Origin: Cliona cf. orientalis
Taxonomy: Eukaryota; Porifera; Demospongiae; Clionaida; Clionaidae
Reading direction: 5' to 3'
NCBI GenBank assembly: GCA_963930775.1
Contig: OZ005699.1
Span: 5,043,501 to 5,107,500, forward strand
DNA length: 64,000 nt
This document shows positions 9,166 to 21,100 of this stretch, one piece after another. The position numbers were made by a program, and so were the translations under genes. Position 1 is the first letter of the stretch. Every line of letters starts with the position of its first letter. The notes under the pieces are model-generated. The model searched no databases, was not told where the DNA came from, and saw only the letters and a list, made by a program, of their open reading frames with translations.

Positions 9166-12100
9166 ACCGACATATAGTTCCCCCCCTTAACAAAAAATCC
9201 TGTATGAAACCCTGATCACAGAAAGAAAGTGGAGTGGTCCCCTCCTTTAAAACTACTACCATAATAACCTTTCAGCTAGTTCCACGTGAGCTAGTTTTGG
9301 ACCACCAGAAGAGTACTCCTTGCTTGTTTTCGTCAATTCTTTTGTGATCACAAGTTGAGATATATCAATACGATTACATAGTAAATCAGAAATCGTCTGC
9401 TTCACATACTCCAGGGCATCTTTGGGTGCTCTGCATTATGGAAAACACAAGTGAACATCAATACGGTCATCTAATGAATATTTGCAAAGGATCACTTTAT
9501 CAGGGAACTACCACACTATAATCTTTCCCCAACAGAGTAGGTATGTAAAAAATGTATACTACCGTATTTATTCGAATAGAAGCCGCACCCCGAATAGCAG
9601 CCATACCTGGAGCTCCACCAAAGAAATAGTAGCCGCCCTCGAATAGTAGTCGCACGCATGCGTGAACACAATTAAGTGGGTGTGGCCACGTTCGCACGCC
9701 ATGAACAATCGTCAGTTCGAGGCAAAAGTATGACAGAAGATGTCTCTGGCTTTGTTCTGCTGCTGTTTTTCGATCATAATATGAAAATCAGTCCTGAAAA
9801 ACTAGTCTATCACAACAAGATACAACCGGATCAGCACAAAGGTATCCCTCCAAAATAAATAAGAGCCGCCCTTGATTAGTAGCCACACTCTGGCAAGGCT
9901 GAAATTAATAGTAGCCGCAGCTACTATTCGAATAAATACGGTATTTGGTGTTGCAATTCATATCAAGGTCATCGTGATGACAACTACTTAACTACATTAC
10001 TAGGAAGATGATAAAGATGATATCAACAGGTGGGATGAGCCTTCGCTCATGGCACCACTTGTAGTCCAGGGTTTTTACTTGTAATCATTGCTACCACCAC
10101 AGCATGGTAGCATGTACCCAATCACAGCAGTGCCAAGCACACAAACTGGAGCAGCCAGGTTCAAGCTCAGTTTGGCCATGGCATGATTCTTATAGCTACA
10201 CTAGTACTGAGCTGGAGAACAGTGTAGCCATTTATGACATAGCTAGCCTGTGCCACTGAATACCATGGCAACTGTGACTGGTTACTTACTACTGCCATAT
10301 GGCTCCAACTCGAGATTAATCTGGCTAAAGTTACTGAATAGCATGCTCCACGATGCAGATTTTCACTGTCTCATAATCATCCTTGAGCTCGAGCCACATG
10401 AGCACTGCACCACTCTGGCACTGCACTGCCGTGATTCTGTAATCCGACCTTCGACTGCATTGATGACGACCTTTATCAATCATAGTAAGCAATCTATCAC
10501 GTGGTGGTCTGAGCATGTGCATTGAGTCTTTGATATGCAATATCACACACAAATATATAAAATACATCACTTCCGGTTTCTCGTGTATTTGGGACTCTCT
10601 CAGGCTCGGGCAATTATTCAATTGCTCGAGAAAACTATGATAATTAGGCTAGCAATGCAATAGTCATTTTTTTGGCCAACAATCGAAAATACTAATAACT
10701 GTGGGCATTTTTCAGATATGAGCACAGTCCTGATCTTTTCCATTGCAAGATCCATGACAAGTGCACATGCTTAACAATGTACATATATGTACACTCCCAA
10801 AGAACAGATACATTCCAACAAACCTGTCAATAAGAATCTTGTGTAAGCAGGTATTGATTAGGTTAGCCACCAAGGGACAGTTATCACGACGCACCTAAAG
10901 TAATTTATTATTATTTAAGAACAGTTTTATCTATGATTATCTCACTGTTTCAATTCCTTTGCAGTCCATCTTATCATATGTGTCTGGACGTGTGAAATAC
11001 AGACCTGCATAACGCTTTTTATTGATGAGCAAATATGGAAAGTATACCTGCAAATCAGATTACTATAACAGATAATCTCCTATATCTATGGTTCCCCAGA
11101 CGGTTGCCAAAATTGCCATTTGTGATTATCTAATGGGTTCTGGCGATTGTCTAGTTACACTGATCCATGAACACCAAATTGGCGAAAGTGGGAGGAGTGT
11201 AGCTAGTACAGTCAAACTGCCAACAACAAGTGACGTCATCCTATTGCCATAGTGTTCTATACTCGGTGCTTTTTCTGCGCACGCGCCGTTCACATGACCT
11301 TCAGTGCTAAGTGTAAAATGGCGGCTGTAAGCACGGTTGAGTTGAACGTCGAAAGAAGCTATGTTAACGCTACTCCCAGCACTTCAAACGTTGCTCTCGT
11401 GATAAAGGGAAGCTTAGGCTACCTCTAAACTACAAAAAGGGCGAAAAACATTTATTCGGTTAGAAGATGATGGCGGACAATAACCATCGTTCGTTGTAAG
11501 GCCGTGTGAAGAGTGTTGCTCTACCAAAGGAGCACAAATTAGTTTGCAAGATATTGACGATGGATGAGCGATGCCTACTGCAAGTACTGAGGATGAAGTT
11601 CTTGGTAAGAGAGATATGTATCTGTCTATGCCTGTTTTGGGAAGAAAGGGGAGGTAGAAAACATCATACCGTATAGCGGGAAATTTTCGAGGGAGAAAAC
11701 TTTCGCGGATCGGTAGGAAAGGAGCATTTCGCGGAATGTTAAAACTGGTTGCATAATGGGCGTGACATGCCTAGAATTTCGTGGAGAAAACTTTCGCGGA
11801 TGGCTGAAAAATCGCGAAATTCGTGAAAGTTTTCTCCCTCGAAAGTTTCCCGCTATACGGTATAAGATTTGTTATTATGCAAGGCAATATCACTTGTCAA
11901 ATTAGCTGAAATACTTAGGTAGTCGTGTCAGAGCTAACATAAGTCTACTATGTTCATGCTGACTAAGTCCATGAAGATGAGCTGTTCTTCTAACTTTTCT
12001 TCGTCATCAGAATCACTATCAGATTCTGTGCATGTATCTTCATCTTCTTTTTCAAACTGTGCAGCTGATTGTGGAGGTGGATCCTCGACGTCATATGTGC

Positions 12101-15100
12101 TACTGCTGTTTTTCTCAGAATGATCTCCTAAATTATCATATCAATATTAAAGGTGAGAACGTAATGCTATGCATGCATACAGACATATAGTAGTGTTTAC
12201 CTTCTCCGTTGTGGCAGTCACAATATGAGCACCCAGGACCACATGACTTACTATTTTTAACACAAGAGCATTGCTTGGTTTTGTATTTGGACTTCTTGCA
12301 AGCACAGCCCCTCATGAGAAAAGTGACTCTGTCCCGTATTTCTTTTAAGTTCACTGCGCTGTCCCATTCCACTTGAACCGTTGTGGTCTCTTTTTTCCAA
12401 CAATAGGATGTAATGGGGAGGGGGTGCATGTCATTGATTGCAGACTGCTTCCAGTAGTTTACTACCCAGCATGCTCTTCGGTAGTGTAGCTTCAGTGCAT
12501 CAGGAGATGGGATTAAGTTGTCCTCAAAAACTATTCTTTCCCATATAATTGATCTGATTACTTCTATGAAGCGATGATGTTGTTCAGATATTGTTGTGTC
12601 GGGTGATTGTAGTGCTGTAAACAATGATTGTGGGGATGTGTGATTGGGACAGGCAGATTTGTGTTTTTGAAAATACACTGTTCCGACTAGTCTCGGCCAT
12701 ACCAAGAAGCCTGACTCTGCTGTGAGTCTCGCCAGTGATCCCGGTGTCTTGGGTGTGTCTGCCAAGATGAATGATGCATGGTCAAATAATGCTTTCATGA
12801 ACGAAGCCTTTCCACAGCCTACAAAGAAAGAGGTGTAGTCACAGCCCGACAGGATGTACAGTGAAACCAAGCTAGCTGGTCTATCTTCCTCTGGTATACC
12901 TCTCAAATGGGGATCATTTTTCAGTGCCTCTATCAGTTTTGTTATTGACAGCACCTGCCTAGGCTTTCCCAGTGGATTGACTTGCAAGCAGACGTCCTGA
13001 ATAATGGGGTTAACCATGAGCAGAGAAATAAACAGAGCATCTGTGTCTGGTGAATACACCAGTATCTTTTTCCCACTGGTTTGTGAAGCATGCAGCCACA
13101 TTCTTGTATCTGCCTCCTCAGCATTGCATTTCAGTGTAGCATCAGTGACTTTTGAGGTAGTACAAGTACTATAGTATGCCACATCCCCGTCCTTTCCGTC
13201 ATGGTGCCCAGCCACAAATACTTTCTGGTCGTCATTGAGAAAAGTGGACACTTTTCGAAGTATGCAGTCTCCAATATACTTCACTGCTGCTCTTTTGCAG
13301 TCCCTGCACTTTAGCACTTCATTCCACTTATTGGGTGCTTTGGTATTATCATCAAATGTGTAGTGACTCGAATGTCCTGCGAATCCACTGTCACGCTGTT
13401 CGTGCTCAATGGACTTGGGGTGATTAGTGATCCTTCCAGGATTGTCGAAAATGATGTGGATATCTTGGACTCCTTGTTGCAGGTAATGCACCGCATATCT
13501 TGCTATTAAAATTAGAACATAGTCTACCATTCTTGTGTTGGGGATGGGATTTGTGTAAATTAAAATCATTCCATCGATTATTACTGATCAGGAGTCCAAC
13601 TGTTGTCCTGTAGCTGAATTTGGTATCGTTTGTTGAGGTGGCTTCCTGCATTAGCTTTATCACCCTATTGTGGCATACCATCTGCAGTAGCAATTGCTCT
13701 AGGGAGTTCTAGATACTGCTCACACTTTCCAGTGGCTGGGATACATTTAGCTTTAAGCCTTCTTTTGAGACATAAGGAGACAATCTTTTTCTTCTTTTCA
13801 GAATTGGATGAGATTTTTTGATCGCTGAAAGTGTGCACTGTCTTTCTCTTCAAAGTTAATGCTATGCTAGATGGCTTGAGGTAGGTATACGTTACATACG
13901 TGTGAAAATCACTTAATCCTACCTATCTGAAACTGAGAAGATCTTCTCTTTGTTCAGAATTTGCGTGTTTGCCAATAAATGGATTTTTTAACACAACGAG
14001 ACTGCTAGAAAGTGGAAGCAGTTCACCTTCTGCTATCTTGCTGATCATAACCCGTACATTTTGAAGGGATTTGATTGTTGTTTTATCTGCTGTGTAAATA
14101 CTACCAGTGTCTTCCAGTTGATCTCTCTCCTGTCCTTGGTTGACTTGAGTTTGGAGATTGTGTAGCAATTTCATCCGGTGACCGAGATAGAGTGACATTC
14201 TGTTCATATTTTCTCTGCTTGGACGTACCACAGCTGATTTTAAATCTTTATTAGTCATCATTTCATGGGCTTCATCAATGGCAACACTATGCCATGGTCT
14301 TCCAGTGATACTAGTCGCAAAGCTTCCATCCTTCAATTTGGCCAATATGTCTGTGGGTATGACCAATAAATCTGATAGATGTTGTGAGATCAACTTTTGA
14401 CAGTGGGGTCTGTTGAAGGCCAAAAATACTGGTGCCATGTCCTTGAGACTAGCTATCCTGAGGTCCCAATTCTTTGATCTCACAGCTAGATATAATGCCA
14501 TACAATCATGCAATATGAACTGAATTCAAAACTTCCAGTTTTCGTCTTCAGATGCCTTCTTGTGTAAGAACTCCATGAAACCATCATATGCACTGTGTAA
14601 CTGATCTCTATCTGAGACTCTTTGTTCATTATTGAGCGTAGTGTACACGTTTAGCATGTGCTGATATAGTGCTTCCAACACTTCAAAGAAGAAAGTTGTT
14701 GTGTTGCTGAAATTAGAACATTTGCTTAAGCTAGTGAGCGTTTCCCCTCTGTAACCACTAGCAGATGCTATCTGTTTGAGACCTGCATCCCAATATGCTG
14801 TCATCATCATCACTTCTTGATAATTTCTTAGGAGGTGAAAATCACATGGAAACGTACTCTAGTGCCTCCCTATACTGTTGTTTTAGTGTAACCATATGCA
14901 GGTATGTTTTAGCATCATCAGCTACTATTAAGTGATCTACTGATTTCCCAACGTCAAATTCATGGTGTAACCATGACAATGCCTCTAGGATTGTTTCTGG
15001 GTTATCAGAATTTTGATCCATAACTCGTAGATATGTTACTTCTGAGCTTTCAACACTCTGATCACCAGATGTGCATGATAGATATCCTTGTAACCCTTTG

Positions 15101-18100
15101 ATGACACACTGGGGAGTACTTTCATCAAGATTACACATTTGCTTTCTAGCTATTACGTAAGAAAACAGTTTAGATTTGTGTTGTGTGAAGGCATCTGATT
15201 CTGAAAGAGTATGTTTGTAGTGGGCTACCATATAGCGGGAAAATTTCGAGGGCAAAAACTTTCGTGGATCGGTAGGAAAGGAGCATTTCGCGGAGAAAAC
15301 TTTCGCGGAATGTTAAAATTGTTCGCATAATGGGTGTGGCATGCCTAGAATTTCGTGGAGAAAACTTTCGCGGATGGCGGAAAATTCGCAAAATTCGTGA
15401 AAGTTTTCTCCCTCGAAAGTTTCCCGCTATACGGTATCGAGTGATGTTGGTGTTGTGAATAGTAGCTTAGAGGACCCTTGGCCTCTATTGCATGAACCTT
15501 GTACCCATACACCTCATCTGCGTCACCATACTCACTTTCTGTGCGTGCTCTTCGTTTATGATTGCTGTTTGAGTGATAATCACTAGCTGCTTCAATCGCA
15601 AAGGGGTTGGTCTCGAGTGAGAGGAACTGCATGTACATGTAGCTGCTTCAACCAGTGAGGGGGTCAGTTTTGGGATTATGAGACTAGCTGCTTCAACCAG
15701 TGAGGGGGTCAGTCTTGGGGTTATGCAACTATCCAGGGAAGGGATCCTGAGACTAGCAGCTTCAACAGGTGAGAAGGTCCTGAGACTAGCTCCTTCAACT
15801 GGTGAAGTGGCCCTGAGACTAGCAGCTTCAGGGATTGAAGGGGTCCTGAGACTAGCTCCTTCTACTGGTGTAGGAGTGGACCTTGTAGGAGGGGGACCAG
15901 CTGTGCTACCCAGTGAGGGAGGAGCTGTGTTACCCAGTGAGGGGGTTGGCCTTGCGGGAGGGGGACCAGCCAGTGAGGGAGGAGCTCTGTTACCCAGTGA
16001 GGGGGTTGGCCTTGTGGGAGGGGGACCAGCCAGTGAGGGAGGAGCTCTGTTACCCAGTGAGGGGGTTGGCCTTGCGGGAAGGGGACCAGCTTTATTATTC
16101 AGTGAAGGGGGACAGGGACCAGCTGTGCTACCCAGTGAAGGAGTCTGCCTTACAGGAGGGAGACTAGCTAACTTACCCAGCGAGGGGGTTGGCCTTGAGC
16201 AACTAACTGCTGGGTGTGCTGATGTGGGAGTTTCACCTTGTGTCTTGTTTGAGGCTAATGCTTGTATTGTTGTGCCATGCCAGCTGCGATGTTGGTCACC
16301 ACTATACACAGCAGCATGGCTCTGCAGATAATCAATATTATCTATGGAAAGCACAACTGATTTCTCCCTCAAATGTTTGTTCCCCTTTTCTTTAGTTTCT
16401 TGTACAATAGTGTGCTGGTATCTGGCATGAGTGTCTGATAATGCTACGGCTCCTAATCGATTCAGAATTTTAATTTTCTCACTATTTCCAATGTGGCTAT
16501 CTAACAGGTCCGTCAAAGTAACATGCACCGGTGTATTACATTGGTTATTTGTAGTAAAGAGTAATACACATGAAATGTAAAAGCAGTGCACTTTTTTGCT
16601 ACTCGAAACTGTGTATTCGGCCAGTGGCTGTGACGCGTCTCGTACTGATCTTGTGAGTCATAGGAGCATTTTCCATATACTAGGATCAATGGATTCAACA
16701 AAGGTATTGATGTCTAATTTCGTCAAGTCTATCCTTTTGGCCTTGCTATCAGCTATTATTTTCCTTGCTTGAATTGTTTAAGAAGTTTATCGTTTACATC
16801 GACACACACACTTTCTAAACGCTGCTCAAATGTATCTCGCTGATCAGTCGTGGGTGTCGGCATTATATTTTGCTCTTTTGCCTGCTTTCTTTGGCGGGAC
16901 AGGATATTTGAGATAGTCAGCATTAGATCCCCCCCTTTCCGGTAAAGAATAATAGTGCCAACTGATCTTACTTTTGTGCAACAGGCAAGGTGTTGGCTCA
17001 ACCTTTGCTTGAGGTAGCTAAATAGATGCTTCTCACTAACTTCATTTGGTTGAACATAATTTAGCTGTTCCAACTGATTTATCAGTATGCTCCGTGCTTC
17101 TGATAAAAGAATGGCATCTTGCCGAAGTAATATACGTATCTGCCACCTGTATTGTTACGTATAGTTACGCTCTCTCTAGTGTTGTTGAGGGTGATTCTTG
17201 CTCTAACTCCCCAATGAGTGTGATCAAGTGACTGTCATAGCTCTTGAGCTCTTCTTTTTCTATTATAGCTATATGTGATTTATAACAGGTGATGCATATA
17301 ACATCATCTTTAGCAATGGGAGTGTCCCACCCAGTAGTTTGAGTCAGATACTTCGTAATTTTTTCCGGACCTGGGCAGTGGTGATAATCTGTACCCTTTG
17401 TTAACGATTTAGAGCACATTTTACATTTTAGATGGGTAAATAGTGGGAGTTTTTGAGGTAATGAGCGATACACAACATTGTAGTGATTAGTGCATAGAGT
17501 GATGGCCTCTTCTGACTCGGGTTGCTTTAGTTTAAGGAGTTGTGTGACGGCAGTAGTGTCTGCTACTTCGCAAGCTTTAACGTTTCCACTCTTGCACCCA
17601 GGCACTTTACATGATGGCTTGACCTTTTCCCGTTTTGGATGATAGGTGGGGTTGTCTAGGTTTCGTTTTATGTCCAATAGACAGGCTTTGCAAATACAGC
17701 TGGTTGTGGTGATACCTGTGCATTTTGTTGTTACAAAGTTTTGTTGGATTTGATTCCACTCACATGGATGAGAGTAGCTAAATTTTGTCTTATAGCACAA
17801 AGTGCACATGGTCCACAGTTAGGATGTATTTTTTCGTAGCCATATTCTGTGAACATAATTGTGCAAGATGTAACCAGAGTACTCTCTCTCTCACACTCCC
17901 TCACACACACACACACAGCAGGTGGAGATTTGTGTGCTCAAGCTTCCATTACTGACTATAATAATAATATTATTGTGTATAGTTTGTTTATTGAAATGTG
18001 GTAATTATTAATTGTTGATATGTATAGGAATAAAGGTGGCACATTTTAGTTTGCAGGATCTCTGTGACATGTTTCATATGTAGTTCAACTTATAAATGAT

Positions 18101-21100
18101 GCTAGTTTAACTGACCTGGGACTTGTGTCTGTCTTCCTTTGGGCGGAGCGATTAGGAGGTGAGTTTACCTGCCTGAATATTAATGAAGTAGTTAATTTTG
18201 CGTTCAGACGGCCAATTTCGAGTTCAACGTGGACTTACACTCAAATATTTGCGCTCTCCGTTATCTTGGCACAGTATGAGATCTACTATAGCTGCTACCG
18301 TCGCTAGGCTAGGTTGGCCTAATGCTAGCTTTTATGAGCCTGTTTGTAATGGAATGTGTGTTGATCAGCGCATTGCGCTCTACCGCGTGCATAAATTCGC
18401 GCCAGAAAAAGAAATCACGTGATAAGTGATGTTGGCAGCTTGCATTGACTGAGTAGGTAATGGTCGCTTGGTGAAAGGAATACTACTGGTGGGTTAAACT
18501 CTACTATATACAGGTAATAGATAAAATCCACAACGTTTACTTAACACCCACTACAGTAACGCTGCAAAGTAACCACTAGTCTGCACAGCTGCCTGCACTC
18601 CCTTGGGCCGGCGAGCCTGAGCGAGCCCCGAATACACGAGACAGGAAGCGATTTTATATGTATATATACACTTGTACGTATGTATGTATGTTTGCGGGGT
18701 GATCATTTCAGTGAGGAGAGAATTATATTTTGAATGTGTAAGGTAATGGTCGTCATGCGCATACACCCACACTGCACCATGTGCACGCGATCTGAGAGAC
18801 AACTGGTAGACAGACTACAGTGTAGGCAAAGGCATAAGACTGGAAAGGTGAGTGCTGTACCACTCTGGCAAGGCTCAGATCCACAAAGCATTTGAGTCGC
18901 CCATACCACCAGCTGAAGCTGCCAAGCACAAGTCCTTGCCTGGCATACTATCACTCCCAATAAACTGTATTTGCTCACCAATTGGTGTCAAAGAAATGAA
19001 AAAATAGACAGGAGAAGATGTTTGAGCAGCTCTACTTGTTAAGAAGCACAGATAAAATTAATTTGAAGATAAATGGTTTACCTTTTTGAAGTCGTGTGGT
19101 GTTGTGGATCCTACCCCTACCCTATTTCAATATATAAGTATATAACCAACAAAGTATTCAACCTTTTAATCACAGTTAACCAACTGAATCATCCACTGTA
19201 CAACAATTAGACTACAAGGAACATAATGCCTTGAGATATGTAGCAGGATATGTGACCAGAACTATCTATCATAGATTAAAAGATTCTAAGCATCCCTTGA
19301 AAGATGAACTATTATTGTGCCTAGCTGAACTTAATGATGTAGAGCCAAGTGAAATGGAAAACGAGTCCAAGGATTGGATGGAAAGAGTTGACAGGGGAGG
19401 ACTGATGCACATCTCTAACATGACCTACATGAGGTTTGCTTCAGCAGAGAAACTCCGTAAACATATAATGGTGCAGAAAACTCAGTCAGCAGCAAGCGTC
19501 AGCTTTTCCATGCACATGATCAGTGAGCATCAGGACGAGGCTACCATGTAATACGTTATATACCCCAAGTCCAATTTTCTCACCACCTCCCAGAATAACT
19601 GAAATGGAGAGGCACCAGTCAACTTGGTGCTAGAGAAGTGCACATAGGAAAACTTCAGCCCAGTGGACAGACCCTTCACCATAAATGCCAATATGGACTT
19701 TGCCAGTTGAGCTGGTTCTGATGCATCACTTTCAACCATCCGCTGAAAGGCCAGAAGGTGGTTATTCATCTCACCTAGGTCAGTGTGCCCTAGCTACCAG
19801 CTTTCCCGCATATTTGTCGTATACAAGGTCTTCCCTGCATTTGCATTGAATCTATAACTTTGAGCTTCATAATAATATTATCATTATTTGGCATACCTGA
19901 TATACATCTCATCCACCAACACAATCATATATTTCTGCCATTCTTCACAGGTGAGAATTTTGGAAGCGAGCACCAGCTGCTTGTCAACATCCTTTGAGAA
20001 TCCAGTCGCTGCTTTACAACAATGGGTATAATCTCTGAGGGTGTGTTGGGATGGCAGGGCAATACCGCTCTCCCTCAGAATGTCATACACCTTGTTAGAC
20101 TGATGATGGAGATACAGGCACCACCTGATCATCATGGGATATGCCACCTCATTCCTTTCGGATTCCTGGAAAGGGCTTCTTTCTGGTGTTGCCAAAAGAG
20201 GTGAAGAAAGGAACCCTTAGGGTACTGCTCTAGCACACTCTTTTCTTCTTCTATCCTGGTCTTTAGGTCATCACTCACGTCATCGCCTAAATTCACCCCA
20301 TTCTTTGATGTCAATTCCTCTCTTTTTCGTGTCAACCGGGCAATCCTTTTTTTGACATTCAATTTTTATGTTGAAGCTCCTTTATTCTAGCAACCATCTC
20401 AACCGAATTGAGATAGTAATGGTTGATGTGGCTGCTGGGTGCTACATCTCTGTTATTGCTTTGTTCCTTCTTTTGATAAGCTTTGCAGTGTTCACATCTC
20501 ACACCCTCAGAAGACTCTAATATCAGTAGCGAACATTCGACATGTCAAATAATTTGCCTATCCCCATTATCTAGACGAGCAATGACTTTTGTTCCTAATT
20601 ATTTTGTTAAACCAGTAATAATTAATTGTGATTTTATGGATATTGTGGTTAAAAGTAATTACCTGTCTGGTTATCCTCGTGGTACAGTAGACATAAGTAC
20701 TGCTCGTCAGGATTGCCGATTTAAACTTTGTTCTATCTACAGTGACCAGGAGATCAATTACTTGCTGCAAGCATGTCAAAGTGCTAGGAACAATTAAAAC
20801 TTGTGTTGGTGTGATAGTGGTGGAATCAAAGGTGAGTTTCCAGGTGAGGTCACTGTCGATTACAATTGAATGTGTGGAGGCTGCACCACTAGCACTGCAC
20901 TGAACTTTGTAGACGGTGGTTACAGCTATATCAGTACTACCAGTTACCGACCAGCCCTTTGGAAGTAGGGTGGTCACTCTGAGCCTCTCCCCAAGATGTT
21001 ATCCATCGGAAAAATGCATGTGCATTCACATAAACTGATAATGGCAGGGATAGGTGAAGCGGTACGGTACCACCTTCAGTTGTTCAAAAGGAATGGAAAC

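Larger units (their letters stand above)
11934..17850 (-). pseudogene. Large zinc-finger / PIN-like / CXC-domain gene, decayed
   Basis: Multi-segment gene read right to left. (1) Cysteine-rich N-terminus with several CxxC pairs, 17165-17850. (2) Helical part, 16756-17073. (3) A conserved block with [19 protein letters not shown], about 16300-16450. (4) A proline-rich minisatellite region, 15640-16210. (5) A middle region with [12 protein letters not shown], 13923-15226. (6) A domain with [19 protein letters not shown] and LSGCDYTSF that recalls PIN/FEN1-type nucleases. (7) A CXC cysteine cluster. (8) An acidic C-terminal exon. The order matches a family of uncharacterised proteins expanded in cnidarians and sponges. 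Frameshifts, a nonsense codon and a MITE insertion show that this copy is inactivated. Nuclease function is inference; no member is known to me to be characterised. Confidence 0.65.

Noticed and set aside
15678..16331. Plus-strand 217-codon open frame rich in Gly, Pro and Glu
   Set aside because: It is the antisense reading of the proline-rich minisatellite. The minus-strand reading continues into conserved blocks of the CXC gene on both sides.
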